The notes: generated by a model not told the origin, from the letters alone. A stretch of DNA of 64,000 nucleotides from Novosphingobium sp. PP1Y (GCF_000253255.1 NC_015580.1:1085001-1149000), one strand, 5' to 3'; numbered from the stretch's first letter, positions 9,154-18,770 are shown. Made by a program: numbers and translations.

Positions 9154-10323
9154 GTGGAAATTGGCATTATGAAGACTTCAATTACAACGGCCTCCGATCG
9201 CGGGTATCTGCCCGCGGCTTGTTGCCAATTGAAGTCGGTAGTGGACCATCTTCCGCCGGGGTGTGACGTCGAGCTCAATCTGGTGTGCTGCGACGTCGAC
9301 GAGGCGGAACTCGAGGCCGCGCGCAAGTTCTTCGCGGCGAGACAGATGAGCGTGCGGATCTTCGCATCGAAAGAGGTCGAGCAGGCGATACGGCCGATCA
9401 ATACCCGTTGGCCGCGTGCCGCCTATCTGCGCCTGTATTTCGACCGGATCTTCGGTTCGGACATCGAACGACTGATCTATTTCGATGCGGACACGCGGAT
9501 CATGACTTCGCTAGCTCCGCTGCTGTCGCTCGATCTCAAGGGCAGGATCGCCGGCGCTGTGCACGATTTCGTCTATTACCTGACCGGCAATATTCGCCGT
9601 CGGCGCAAGGACCTGTTCCTTGCCGACGATGCGCCTTACCTGCAGTCCGGCGTCATGGTCTTCGACTGGCCGCGCATGCTGTCGGAAGGGGTGCTTGACC
9701 GGGCCCGCCAGTTCCTCGTCGATCACCCGGAAAGCTGCCAGGAAGCCCCGGACCAGGATGCGCTAAACTTTGCGCTGGAGGGGCAGTGGCTGCCCCTCGA
9801 TCCGCGCTGGAACCTGCACGAGACTTATCTGGAGTTCGGCGGCGCGCTGACACCCAATCTGGAACACTATACCTCGACCAAGCCGTGGTCGAAGCGGCGG
9901 CCCGCGCGCTGGCAGGATGCTGCGCGCTGGTACCGCAGCGAGCTGGCGGACACGGTCTGGGCCGATTTCATTCCCGAACAGTCGAGCGTCGACAGGCTCA
10001 ATGCCCGGATCGACTTTCTCAAGTTCCGCTACAATCCGAAGATCCGCGATGCACTTGCGGTCCATGCGCCTTTCGTCCTCGATGCGCTGCACGTGCCGCG
10101 CCAGCGGACCGACGAGGAGGAACTGCCCTGGGCGCCGCGCAACAGCAAGGACGTGGAGGACATGGCGATGGCTCTCGTCGCCGAAGCGCGGGGCGAGCGT
10201 GGAGAGATCCGTCCGCCCGAAGCGGTTCTCGATGGATACGGCAGCGGTTCGCCGATCGGTCTGAACGGCTTCCATGCACGGCCCAATACGCCATCGCCTT
10301 CCGGTGCTGCTTATTCCCGGTAA
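9154..10323 (+). CDS. Glycosyltransferase family 8 protein
   Basis: This 389-residue protein starts at GTG 9154 (ATG 9169 is a close alternative). It has the GT8 fold: SITTASDRGYLPAACCQLKSV at the N-terminus, LRLYFDRIFG and the metal-binding FDADTRI (DxD), then LQSGVMVFDW and DQDALNFAL. These retaining transferases usually add galactose or glucose from a UDP-sugar to cell-envelope glycans. The C-terminal 130 residues lie beyond the usual GT8 core and are rich in charged residues. It is the last gene of the plus-strand run that began at 523, and a minus-strand operon converges on it. Confidence 0.85.
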   Translation: MEIGIMKTSITTASDRGYLPAACCQLKSVVDHLPPGCDVELNLVCCDVDEAELEAARKFFAARQMSVRIFASKEVEQAIRPINTRWPRAAYLRLYFDRIFGSDIERLIYFDADTRIMTSLAPLLSLDLKGRIAGAVHDFVYYLTGNIRRRRKDLFLADDAPYLQSGVMVFDWPRMLSEGVLDRARQFLVDHPESCQEAPDQDALNFALEGQWLPLDPRWNLHETYLEFGGALTPNLEHYTSTKPWSKRRPARWQDAARWYRSELADTVWADFIPEQSSVDRLNARIDFLKFRYNPKIRDALAVHAPFVLDALHVPRQRTDEEELPWAPRNSKDVEDMAMALVAEARGERGEIRPPEAVLDGYGSGSPIGLNGFHARPNTPSPSGAAYSR

Positions 10324-10338
10324 TCCGGCCAATTGCGC

Positions 10339-10653
10339 CTAGAGGAGAATCTCAGCCCAACGTGACAGCGGGGGCGGGCCTTCGATCAGCCACTTGATGG
10401 CGACGATGCCGATGGTTGCGGAAACGCCGCTCACAAGAATTGCGAACTTGCCCGAGCGCACTTTCAGCGTCCTGTGGACGATGATCTGAAAGGTGATGGC
10501 GATGATCCAGAAGGCGGCGATCTGCAACCGGCTCTCGATGTGTCGCAGGTGCAGGCGCGTGAACATGCCCGCGATCAGAAAGCCGAACGAGGAAGCCAGC
10601 AGCAGGCAGAAATAGTTGGCTCGGGTCAGACGTCGCAAGGTTGCCTCAATCAT
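10339..10653 (-). CDS. Small integral membrane protein of unknown function
   Basis: This 104-residue protein starts at ATG 10653; GTG 10683 would add ten residues. Three hydrophobic stretches are visible: around YFCLLLASSFGFLIAGMF, LQIAAFWIIAITFQIIV and FAILVSGVSATIGIVAIKWL. Size and topology loosely recall GtrA-like flippase helpers of polysaccharide loci, but the usual asparagine-rich motif is not clear, so no family is assigned. It lies 65 bases downstream of the Wzx-type flippase and is probably the last gene of that minus-strand operon. Confidence 0.55.
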   Translation of the reverse strand: MIEATLRRLTRANYFCLLLASSFGFLIAGMFTRLHLRHIESRLQIAAFWIIAITFQIIVHRTLKVRSGKFAILVSGVSATIGIVAIKWLIEGPPPLSRWAEILL

Positions 10654-10718
10654 CCACGGTTCGCGCGCAGTGGCGCACCGCACCTGAATTCGTCATGTAC
10701 ATCGGCGCGTCCCTGTCC

Positions 10719-12230
10719 TCAGGGGACGACCGGCCCGGAATTCGGTTGCGCGGTGGGCATCTGCCAGACGGCCGCGCCCGGGCGCCGGACGAGCTGAACG
10801 ATCTCGCGCACGGGGCCGTCCGGGCGGCCCATCACCAGCCAGCTGGCTGCCACCGCGACGACATAGACTGCGCCGCCGGCGCAGACCTCGATGGCCAGCT
10901 GGACGAGGTTGCTGGCCTGCAGCGGCGAAAGCGCGCCATGCACGAAGTATGTGCCGACAGCCATGGCCCCGAGCCCCACGAGAGTGACCGAATGGGATGC
11001 GGCCTGCGTCGCGACGGTCACGCCGGTCAGCATCCGGGCGACGATCAGTTCGAAGACCATCGAGATGAACTCGCACACGCATCGGCCCAGCGCCGCGCCG
11101 ATCATGCCGCCAAGCAGGAAGCCGATCACCACCAGGGGGACCTTGAGCACCAGGACGAGGGCCTGCTGCACGAACAGGATCTTCGTCCTGCCGAGCGCCA
11201 TGGCCACCGGCTGCAGACCGGTGCTGAACAGGCTGATGGTGTAGAAGACCGCACTGATCTGGACGAACGGTACTGCCGCGATCCATTGCGGCCCCAGTGC
11301 CACTTTTACTGCCGGTTCCGCCACGAGTGCGAGGCCGATGCCGAGCGGTGCGGTGATCATGGCCAGGGTGGACTGGGCGCGCAGGCAGGCATTGCGCAGC
11401 CGGTTGAGGTCTCCGTTGAGGTTGGCGAGGCCCGGAAACAGCGCCATGCGGATCGGTTGGACCATCTCGCGCGCGGGCACGACGGCAAGGCTGTCCGCCA
11501 TGGCATAGATGCCCAATTGCGCCCTCGGGACCAGCGCGCCGATGATCAGCTGGTCGACCCGCCAGTTGAGCGTTTCGCAAAGCTGCTTGAAGAACATCCA
11601 GCCCGAGAAGGACCAGATCTCCCGAAGGTGAACCAGCGAAAAGCGAGGGCGATAGGGCACCAGCGCGTAAGTGAGGACAGTGGCGACGAGGGCACCGATG
11701 GCGTTGCCCGAGATGATCGCCCAATAGGACTGGAGCAGGATGGCCAGGCCAATGGCCACGCCCAGGCTCATCAGCTTGAGACTGAGCTGCGAAATGGCGA
11801 GGGGCCAGAAACGCATTTCCTTGGTGACGACGGTCACCATCGGGTTCTGGAGGCCCATCAGGGCGCCGGTCAGTCCGGAGACCAGCAGGACCGGGATCAG
11901 GCCCGGAACCGAATAGACGAGCGACAACGGCCAGGCGAGCAGCACGAAGAAGACGCAAAGGGCAAGCGATCGCAGCAGCGCCATCGTCCATGCCGTGTCG
12001 ACATGGCTCGCATCGATCTTGTCCTTGCGGATCAGGGCATTCGACAGTGAGAGTTCGGTGCAGGACTGGACGACGCTGAGCACCGAGCTGGCGATGGCGA
12101 CGATGCCGAAGTCTTCGGGCGTCAGCAGATGCGCCAGCACGACAAGGGCGACCGCGCCCAGCAGGTTGCCGGTCAGGCGCGCGCTGCCGAGCGAGATGAC
12201 CCCGTGCATCATGCCGAGCCTGAGGTTCAT
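10719..12230 (-). CDS. Wzx/WzxC-type oligosaccharide flippase
   Basis: This is a 503-residue, highly hydrophobic protein with about 12-14 predicted membrane helices, typical of the MVF/PST (polysaccharide synthase) superfamily. The first 60 residues (GSARLTGNLLGAVALVVLAHLLTPEDFGIVAIA) and the central block WSFSGWMFFKQLCETLNWRVD closely follow the WzxC/TuaB pattern, in which the pore region of each half is preceded by an amphipathic helix. It should move undecaprenyl-diphosphate-linked repeat units across the inner membrane before polymerisation by the Wzy-like protein encoded upstream in the same minus-strand block. Confidence 0.88.
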   Translation of the reverse strand: MNLRLGMMHGVISLGSARLTGNLLGAVALVVLAHLLTPEDFGIVAIASSVLSVVQSCTELSLSNALIRKDKIDASHVDTAWTMALLRSLALCVFFVLLAWPLSLVYSVPGLIPVLLVSGLTGALMGLQNPMVTVVTKEMRFWPLAISQLSLKLMSLGVAIGLAILLQSYWAIISGNAIGALVATVLTYALVPYRPRFSLVHLREIWSFSGWMFFKQLCETLNWRVDQLIIGALVPRAQLGIYAMADSLAVVPAREMVQPIRMALFPGLANLNGDLNRLRNACLRAQSTLAMITAPLGIGLALVAEPAVKVALGPQWIAAVPFVQISAVFYTISLFSTGLQPVAMALGRTKILFVQQALVLVLKVPLVVIGFLLGGMIGAALGRCVCEFISMVFELIVARMLTGVTVATQAASHSVTLVGLGAMAVGTYFVHGALSPLQASNLVQLAIEVCAGGAVYVVAVAASWLVMGRPDGPVREIVQLVRRPGAAVWQMPTAQPNSGPVVP

Positions 12231-12305
12231 GATCCTATCCCGACTGCCGGGTTGCGCGTGCCCGGCGTAAAAGTGGTGCGGGGCCCGCCGCGATCACACG
12301 AGTCT

Positions 12306-13223
12306 TCAAAGTGAGACGATCTTGCGCGGATCCAGCTTTCCGCGCAGGAAATCGGCAATCGCCAGCAGGTTGCCGGCCAACCGACCGCGCCGGTCGATGT
12401 GCGGTTCGGGAGAGATGCTGTGCACCAGGTTGGCCGAGATGTTTTTCAGCAGCTGGCGCCAGCCGATATCGGGCTGCATCGTTCCCTTGCGATAGAGGTA
12501 GATCACGTTGGCGACCTGCGAATAGCCCAGGCGCTTGCCCGGCTGCCTTCCGCCACGGTCGCCGAGGTGAATGCCGGTGATCTCCGGGCCGGAAATCAGC
12601 TTGCCGCGCTTGCCGAGTTGATACGTCAGGTCGACGTCTTCCAGCCAGCCGTAGAGCGGCAGGTTTTCGTCGAAGCGCAAGTCGCCCAGCACGTCGAGAC
12701 GCATCGCCATGTTGCAGCCATAAAGCGCCTGTCGCGGTAGATGCTCCGTCTGCGGCGGGCGCTCACCATCGATTTCGAGGCGGCGCACTGCCACGTCGAA
12801 GGGAATGGGCTCGTGCGAGACGCCGTCGTCGACCAGCATCCCGGTCAACCCGGCAATTTCGGGATCGGCGACCATGAGGGCTTCGGTCGCAGCGAGGTAA
12901 TCGTTGGCCGGAACGAAATCGTCATCGAAGAAGATCACGACGTCTGCTTCGTCCTTGATCATCTCGATGCCAGAATTGCGCTGGCAGCACGTGCCGCGGG
13001 GACCGACAATCACCCGCGTGTTCGCGGAGACATTGTCGAGACCGGCTATGTCCGCGGGACAAGTGCCGATGACGACGATACCGTCCGCTGGTCGGGTCTG
13101 GTTTTCGAGGTGCTTGAGCAGCTTGCGCACGGAATCGGGCCGGCCATAAGTGGCGATGATGACATGAATCCGAAGCGGGGAGCTGCAATTCTGTCTAGCG
13201 ATGTTGAGGTTGGCAGCTGTCAT
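12306..13223 (-). CDS. Glycosyltransferase family 2
   Basis: This 305-residue GT-A enzyme has the start block IHVIIATYGRPDSVRKLLKHL, a nucleotide-binding region GPRGTCCQRNSGI and the metal site VIFFDDDFVP. Further blocks ALYGCNMAMR and YGWLEDVDLTYQLGKRG match rhamnosyl- or galactosyl-type GT2 proteins in which ED acts as catalytic base. No membrane helix is evident. It lies 75 bases upstream of the flippase gene on the same strand, so the two are probably cotranscribed. The 258 bases before its start contain no gene and may carry the promoter. Confidence 0.86.
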   Translation of the reverse strand: MTAANLNIARQNCSSPLRIHVIIATYGRPDSVRKLLKHLENQTRPADGIVVIGTCPADIAGLDNVSANTRVIVGPRGTCCQRNSGIEMIKDEADVVIFFDDDFVPANDYLAATEALMVADPEIAGLTGMLVDDGVSHEPIPFDVAVRRLEIDGERPPQTEHLPRQALYGCNMAMRLDVLGDLRFDENLPLYGWLEDVDLTYQLGKRGKLISGPEITGIHLGDRGGRQPGKRLGYSQVANVIYLYRKGTMQPDIGWRQLLKNISANLVHSISPEPHIDRRGRLAGNLLAIADFLRGKLDPRKIVSL

Positions 13224-13481
13224 AAACCTACGTCACCATTACAATTTATGCCGATCGGCTGGCTTGAGGGTACCCGGTATTCGGTCTTCGCGGTCCTTCG
13301 AATGCCGATCCTTTTGCGCTTGTGGTTCACTAAACTCTTGCCGATTTCAGGCACTTGAGCGACCTCGTAATCGCGGTAACCCGCCTTAGTCACGGTCCGG
13401 GCGGGCCGTGCGAAGGGTGAATAATTCGGCCTACCCCGAAATCGGCCGGTGAATATGGACATTGCCTCATCGGCTGGTCTC

Positions 13482-14570
13482 CTATCCGGCCTGTTCGGGC
13501 AGCGTGACACCTGAAATCAACCGGGCGACGGCACGGCGCGGGACGGTGCGGTACTGGCCCAGCGGTAGTCGTTCGGCGAGACCCACCAGTGCCTGCGTGC
13601 CCTGGCGCAGGGTGGCTGCCATGCTGCGGGCCCGGCAGATCGATCCCTCGCACAAGTCGACCCGGTGGTCGGCGAAGTGGAGCTTGAAGTCCTCGTCGCC
13701 CTTGCCGAAATCGATCAGGGTCACGCCGTGTTCGTTGGCCGTCATCGCGCACTGGTTGATGAGATTGATCCCCGGACCCAGCTTGTAGAGCGCAAGGTCG
13801 TAAGACGGGAACCACCAGTGCAGCACGCCTTTTGCACGGATGCCGAAGTGGGCGGCGATCAGGCGGTCGCCTGCGTGCAGTGTGCTCATGACGCCGGCGA
13901 AGTCGGGCTCGTCTACGGTCCTGAGCCTGTCGAGGACATCGCCGACCCAGCCGCTGCCCAGCATGGCCCTGAGACCCATGCGTGCGTACTGGGCGTTCTT
14001 CATCTCGACGTGCCGTTCGTGAACGGCCTCGGAAGGATCGTGGAAGGCGAAGCGCAGCGGGCCGATCTCCGTCTCGGTCTTGCGTTGGCGGCGGCGGACC
14101 TCGCGCTGCGCCTTGGTCCAGCGCGAATCCTTGCGCGCGACGTAGGCATCGTAGCCATCCGACAGATCCATACGAGGCGAGTAGGAGAACGTATGCGCGC
14201 CTTCTGCCAGCGTCGAGAACGCGGTCGGCAGGTGGTTGTAATCGTAGGCAGAAAGGCCCGCGGAGCGCAGAAGGGCGGGGCCGGTGACGCTTATTCCGGG
14301 CGCCAGGATCGGGCCGTGATAATCGTTGATGTGTCCGCCGACCGGCTTGGCGACATCACCGCGTGTCAGGTGGAAGGGAAAGAAGCCGACCACATTGCCG
14401 CCCCGTTCCAGTACTGCGACGCGTGCATCCGGTCGCGCCGCGGCCACCGCCAAGGTGAACTGAGGGCGATAGAAGGGGCTCTGGTAAAGCGGATTGGCGT
14501 CGCAAAGCCAGCTCCAGCGGGCGAGAAGATCGCGGTCGAGCTGCGACGGCGGGAGAACTTTTGCCTTCAT
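13482..14570 (-). CDS. FemAB/BioF2-like GNAT acyltransferase
   Basis: This 362-residue protein starts at ATG 14570, chosen because GGAGAGGG lies just upstream; the longer frame to 14849 overlaps the polymerase gene. The N-terminus (PLYQSPFYRPQFTLAVAA, VAVLERGGNVVGFFPFHL) and the C-terminal half (RAMLGSGWV, HAGDRLIAAHFGIRA, GVLHWWFPSYDLALYKLGPG, GVTLIDFGKGDEDFKLHF) match the acetyltransferase-like domain PF13480 found in exopolysaccharide loci. These cytoplasmic proteins are thought to acylate sugars or to transfer aminoacyl groups. It lies between the GT2 gene and the Wzy-like gene on the same strand, and a related gene occurs at 16547-17641. Confidence 0.77.
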   Translation of the reverse strand: MKAKVLPPSQLDRDLLARWSWLCDANPLYQSPFYRPQFTLAVAAARPDARVAVLERGGNVVGFFPFHLTRGDVAKPVGGHINDYHGPILAPGISVTGPALLRSAGLSAYDYNHLPTAFSTLAEGAHTFSYSPRMDLSDGYDAYVARKDSRWTKAQREVRRRQRKTETEIGPLRFAFHDPSEAVHERHVEMKNAQYARMGLRAMLGSGWVGDVLDRLRTVDEPDFAGVMSTLHAGDRLIAAHFGIRAKGVLHWWFPSYDLALYKLGPGINLINQCAMTANEHGVTLIDFGKGDEDFKLHFADHRVDLCEGSICRARSMAATLRQGTQALVGLAERLPLGQYRTVPRRAVARLISGVTLPEQAG

Positions 14571-14634
14571 GCAGCCCTCTCCCGGACGGAAGTGGGTAGC
14601 CGGTTCGGGCAGCGGCGAAGAGGTGGGGATCGGG

Positions 14635-16095
14635 TCATGGGTGGTCCAGTGCCGTGCGCTTGCGCGCTCCGGTCCTTGCCATTTGCGAAGAATCGCGGTC
14701 GGAATCGCGGTCGGCCTGCGCTGTCTCGCGGCCCGGCCGCAGGGCCAGCGCAGCGCCTGACAGGATGGAGAAGATCGCCACCGGATTGGCGAGCGGCGAG
14801 GCGATGGCTGCCGGAATGAGGCTGAATACCGCCGCGCTGGCGAAGGCACCGCCCAGCGTCTGCGACGAATCGGCGCCGATGCCCCAGCTGGAGCGACGGG
14901 AAGGCTGGAAGATCGTCAGCAGGTACATGACGAAGGAGACGATGCCGATAACCCCCATGGCTCCGATGATTGCGGTCAGCATGCTGGATGAGCGGAAGCT
15001 GCCCGGGCCGATGCCAAGTCCGAAGGAATCGATGAGGCCGTGGATCCCCTGCATGGCCCAGAACAGGCGCTGCTGACCGGAATCGGTAGAGGATTTCGCC
15101 ACGGTCATTTCCAGCACGAGGTTCCAGATCGCCGTCGCCACTTCAGGGATCAGCGCCATCAGGATCGCAACCAGGAACACGATCATGAACCCGACGAGCG
15201 CAAGGCGCTGGATCTTTCCCTGCGGCGCGAGATGGGGGAAGGCGAGGGCGCGCACCAGGAAGATCAGGGCATAACCGGCAAGCGCGACATAAGCAGTTGA
15301 CGAGGTGCTGATCACCAGCATGACGGTCAGGATCGTTGCCAGCAGGCCCGTCTGCCGGGGGCGGATCGAGCGGTACCAAAGCTCGGCATTGACCACGAGG
15401 GCGATGAAGCAAGAGCCCGCGTAGGACGAGGCTTCGGGCAGAAGACCGCGTATGCGCACGAAACCGTCGACTTCGACGTTCATCTGCACATAGTCGCCGT
15501 TGCGGAAGATCGCGAGGGCATCCTCCAGGGGCGTTCCGCGTGCCAACAGATCGAGCAGGCCGGTGATGATGAAGAACCAGCCGCTCCAGATCGCGGTGTC
15601 GATGAGGACCTTCTTCGATCCACGTGCCTGGCAGAAGATGTAGGCGGCAATGGCTAGCAGCAGCGTTCCGACAAGGTAGGTGGCTGCAGTCAGGTTCTGG
15701 GAAGTCGGGCCGAGGGGAATGACGTCGAACAGGCCCGACCCCGGTATCGGGCGCATTGGGTAGACCTCGATCGCACCGCCGAACAGGCGCGGGCCGATGT
15801 ACGCGTTGGCGATGCCGTAGAAGCAGAACAGCACGAGCCAGGCATTCGCACGCACGGCGTCGGGAAAGTAACCGTAGAGGCCGCCTTTTGGCGCAACGAT
15901 ACGCAGGTAGACGAATAGCAGGGCGAACTGGACGGGCGGGATCGAGGACCCACCGAGCGAGGGCAGGAGGATCGCCGCCGATCCGTCGAATAGGCCGCTC
16001 AGAATGAGGAAGATGAAAGCGCTGCCGGGGGTGCCGAAAAGCACAATCGCTCCGCCGACCACTATCTGGATCAATCCGATGAAGGTGAGTTCCAA
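14635..16095 (-). CDS. O-antigen ligase/Wzy-type polysaccharide polymerase
   Basis: This is a 486-residue multi-pass membrane protein with about 11-12 hydrophobic segments. TTG 16095 is the proposed start because GGGGA lies 7 bases upstream and the protein then begins directly with a membrane helix (MELTFIGLIQIVVGGAIVLF); the longer frame to TTG 16161 adds a polar, unlikely leader. The large periplasmic loop region near residues 370-390 has QQRLFWAMQG and SFGLGIGPGSFR, the pattern seen in Wzy/WaaL proteins, where arginines contact the glycan chain. Together with the flippase of the same operon it indicates Wzx/Wzy-dependent assembly. Confidence 0.8.
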   Translation of the reverse strand: MELTFIGLIQIVVGGAIVLFGTPGSAFIFLILSGLFDGSAAILLPSLGGSSIPPVQFALLFVYLRIVAPKGGLYGYFPDAVRANAWLVLFCFYGIANAYIGPRLFGGAIEVYPMRPIPGSGLFDVIPLGPTSQNLTAATYLVGTLLLAIAAYIFCQARGSKKVLIDTAIWSGWFFIITGLLDLLARGTPLEDALAIFRNGDYVQMNVEVDGFVRIRGLLPEASSYAGSCFIALVVNAELWYRSIRPRQTGLLATILTVMLVISTSSTAYVALAGYALIFLVRALAFPHLAPQGKIQRLALVGFMIVFLVAILMALIPEVATAIWNLVLEMTVAKSSTDSGQQRLFWAMQGIHGLIDSFGLGIGPGSFRSSSMLTAIIGAMGVIGIVSFVMYLLTIFQPSRRSSWGIGADSSQTLGGAFASAAVFSLIPAAIASPLANPVAIFSILSGAALALRPGRETAQADRDSDRDSSQMARTGARKRTALDHP

Positions 16096-16546
16096 AGAGA
16101 ATTCCCCATGATCCCGCGCCGTTCGGCAGCCATGCGATTGGACGAAGAGGGCCTTGCCCAATCTGTACGCACTGGTCCGAAGCCTGTCTGGACCTCGTTA
16201 GGCACGTTGCGTTCCATGCCTTCAGGCAGCCGAACATGAGCAGGAACCTAGCACCGCGAACGAGCGTGCCGCCAATGCGCATTCGAGTTAGCCTTGGCGT
16301 CGAACTGGCTTTTGCAGACGGAAGGGCGGGGGGCGGCGACCAGCGCCTGCAAGGGCTTCTTCCCGCCCGGAAGCGCGCTGAAAAAGCGGACTAATCCTTA
16401 TCAGCAAGTGCCCGGTGGATGGCGCTGAGCCATCATGCAGGCCGTTGGTTTACGTGTATGCGCCATGACGGCGGCGCGCGTCCCGGGAGACGGTATCTCG
16501 CGCAACGCATTCAGATTGGGTCAAAATCAGAGAAGCTGACTGCGAT
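16096..16546. other. Divergent intergenic region, no gene
   Basis: About 450 bases separate the minus-strand polymerase gene from the plus-strand FemAB-like gene. No ORF here looks genuine. The region should contain two divergent promoters, but no clear -35/-10 pair, repeat or terminator was recognised. Confidence 0.4.
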
Positions 16547-17641
16547 ATGAAGATCGGTTCCATCGTGCCTGCAAGCGATGCCTCTTCTCTGGAGGCTTTG
16601 CTGCCACGTTCGATCTGGGCGGGACTGGATGCGATCGATCCTACTCCGATGAAGCATTTCATCTGGAACGAAGCCTGCTTTGCGACGATGTACCGCAACC
16701 GCAAGGCCGTTCTGCTTACCACCGACGGGGGAATTGCCGCCTTCGTCCGCAAGGGGGCGGTGCCGACCCTGTTCCTGGCAGGTGCCGAGGAACTGGCCGA
16801 ACCGGCAGAGGCGGCCTACGCCGATGCAGGAGCAGCGGAGCGGCTTGCCGATGCCATTCTGGACCATCGCCTGCCGGTGAAGCTGGGGCAGCCACCTGCG
16901 GGAACGATCTTTTCGGAGATCTTCGTGGCAAAGGCAAAGCGGCGCGGCCTGCTGGTGACGGCGCCGACCGAAGGGTCGCCCTACATCGAACTTGACGAGA
17001 GCTGGAAGGATGCCCTCGCGCGCTTCAATTCGCGCAGACGTGCGGATTTTCGCCGGATGCGCCGCCGTGCCGAGGAAGGCGGCGAAGTCACTTTCGAGTT
17101 TCACGAGCCTGGCCCCGACGAGGCTGAAGCGCTGCTCGAGCAGGCGATCGAGGTGGAAGCGAAGAGCTGGAAATCGCGCACCCGCACCGCGATTGCCGAC
17201 AACAAGGTGCAGCTCGACTTCTTTCGCCGCTATGCGCGGCTTGCCGCGCAGGAAGGCATTTTCCGAATTGCCTTCATGAAGATCGGGACAGAGATCGCCG
17301 CAGCCCAGATCTGCGCTGAATGCGACGGCAGCTTCTGGCTGTTCAAGATCGGCTACGACGAGCGCTTCTCCCGTTGTTCCCCGGGCCAGCTCCTGATGCT
17401 CGAGAGCATACAACGCGCCGCGACCCTGGGTTTGAAGCGCTACGAGTTCCTCGGCAAGGCGGCGGGCTGGACTGCCTTCTGGACGTCAAGCGAGCGCCTG
17501 CGGATGAAGCTCAATTACTACCCATGGAACCTGCTGGGTGCGGCAGCCCTCGCGAAGGATGCTGCCGCGATGGGACGCAAGAGGATCAGCCGGTTCCTAG
17601 AAGGTCGCAAGGAAGAAAGATCGCAAGATGGGAACGGCTAA
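16547..17641 (+). CDS. FemAB/BioF2-like GNAT acyltransferase (second copy)
   Basis: This 364-residue protein starts at ATG 16547, where the ribosome site is poor. It has the same two-lobed acyltransferase organisation as the product of 13482-14570: a middle block of basic residues (FNSRRRADFRRMRRRAEEGG) and a C-terminal acyl-CoA-type lobe (IFRIAFMKIGTEIAAAQI, FWLFKIGYDERFSRCSPGQL, GLKRYEFLGKAAGW). Similarity to its sister is mainly in pattern, so the two probably act on different acceptors. Its last 14 bases overlap the hydroxylase-like gene, which indicates translational coupling and a shared modification task. Confidence 0.75.
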   Translation: MKIGSIVPASDASSLEALLPRSIWAGLDAIDPTPMKHFIWNEACFATMYRNRKAVLLTTDGGIAAFVRKGAVPTLFLAGAEELAEPAEAAYADAGAAERLADAILDHRLPVKLGQPPAGTIFSEIFVAKAKRRGLLVTAPTEGSPYIELDESWKDALARFNSRRRADFRRMRRRAEEGGEVTFEFHEPGPDEAEALLEQAIEVEAKSWKSRTRTAIADNKVQLDFFRRYARLAAQEGIFRIAFMKIGTEIAAAQICAECDGSFWLFKIGYDERFSRCSPGQLLMLESIQRAATLGLKRYEFLGKAAGWTAFWTSSERLRMKLNYYPWNLLGAAALAKDAAAMGRKRISRFLEGRKEERSQDGNG

Positions 17642-18770
17642 ATCCTTCAACGGCATCTTTGCCTTCCTGATGCTGCAGTTCCTGCTGCTCCTGCTGCTCG
17701 AACTGACCGACATCAGCCTGTTCATCAGCGAAGCCTTTTCCTTCGCCGGGCCGATGGGGATGGCCGAGCACTTGTTGCTTGTCTCCGCGATCCTCGCGCT
17801 TCTGTGGTTCGCGTGGTCCGCCCTGCTGGAGCCGGTGGAGATCTATTGGGGCACGAGCGCCAAGGTACGCATGCGCAAGTGGATGCTGCCGATGCTGCTG
17901 GCCATTGCCTGCATGTTCGCCGCGACGGCCGTGATCGTACTGGTGACCCACCGGGCATCGCCCGGGGGCGTCGAATCCTCGATCGTGTCCTTCGTCCTTC
18001 TGCTCGTGCCTACCGCGGTGACGGCGTTGCTGCTGGTTTCGGCATTGCGGCGTTGGCAGGCGATCAATTCCGGCATAGCGATCATGCGCGAGGCCCTCGA
18101 AATCAACGGAGCCCCGGCAGAACTGGGCCGGGTCAGGGCCTCGATCGACTGGGAGGGCAGTGCATCTGCGGTCTCGGTGCGACCCAATCCGCAGGGCTTC
18201 ACTTTCGCCGGCCTCACCTCCAGGCCTTGGCACGATCCCAAGGACTTTGCCTGGCTGCCCGCCTTCGTCGACGCGGTGGATGACGTGCGGGCCGAGGCCG
18301 AGGCCGTCCTGCTCGATCACGAGACGCAGATCGAACATTATCACTATGTCGGCCTCGACGGTGATTTCTGGCGCAACTTCAGCTTCGTCAAACGGCACGA
18401 GGAAGTGCCCGAGAACCTTGCCTTGTGCCCGGTTGTGGCCGGCTTGCTGAAGACGATTCCCGGGTATCCGGCCTTCCGCGACGCTATGTTCTCGATTCTC
18501 GGGCCCCGCGGTTTCATTCGCCCGCATCGCGACGTCTCCAACGTCTTTCTCACCTTGCACCTGCCGTTGATCGTTCCCCTCGGCGGGCACATCGAGGTCG
18601 GCGGGATTCGGCGCGAGTGGCGCTACGGCGAGCCGCTGATCTTCGATTCGTCCTATGCGCACGAGGCGGAGAACACTTCCGCGCAACCGCGGGTCGTGCT
18701 GCTGGTCGATTTCCCGCACCCCGAACTGACGAGGGCGGAATGCGACTGGATCCAGGCCTCGAAAATCTAG
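17628..18770 (+). CDS. Membrane-anchored aspartyl/asparaginyl beta-hydroxylase-like dioxygenase
   Basis: This 380-residue protein has two parts. Residues 1-145 hold three to four hydrophobic segments (FLMLQFLLLLLLEL, LLLVSAILALLWFAW, WMLPMLLAIACMFAATAVIVLV, FVLLLVPTAVTALLLVSAL). The C-terminal 230 residues carry the 2-oxoglutarate/Fe(II) signature: RPHRDVSNVFLTLHLPLIVP, then EWRYGEPLIFDSSYAHEAENTS with the second histidine, and RVVLLVDFPHPEL with the 2-oxoglutarate-binding arginine. In this family the two histidines bind iron. Related bacterial enzymes (LpxO) hydroxylate lipid A fatty acids at the inner membrane, so a lipid or glycan-carrier substrate is plausible here. The stop is followed after 35 bases by the GT8 gene. 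Confidence 0.8.
   Translation: MGTAKSFNGIFAFLMLQFLLLLLLELTDISLFISEAFSFAGPMGMAEHLLLVSAILALLWFAWSALLEPVEIYWGTSAKVRMRKWMLPMLLAIACMFAATAVIVLVTHRASPGGVESSIVSFVLLLVPTAVTALLLVSALRRWQAINSGIAIMREALEINGAPAELGRVRASIDWEGSASAVSVRPNPQGFTFAGLTSRPWHDPKDFAWLPAFVDAVDDVRAEAEAVLLDHETQIEHYHYVGLDGDFWRNFSFVKRHEEVPENLALCPVVAGLLKTIPGYPAFRDAMFSILGPRGFIRPHRDVSNVFLTLHLPLIVPLGGHIEVGGIRREWRYGEPLIFDSSYAHEAENTSAQPRVVLLVDFPHPELTRAECDWIQASKI

Noticed and set aside
10641..12050. Plus-strand ORF of 469 codons antisense to the flippase gene
   Set aside because: The translation is hydrophilic and histidine/arginine/aspartate-rich, as expected from the reverse of a membrane protein gene.
12246..12266. GCCGGG/CCCGGC inverted repeat between the flippase and GT2 genes as terminator
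   Set aside because: The stem is short, there is no T-run, and the two flanking genes appear to be in one operon.
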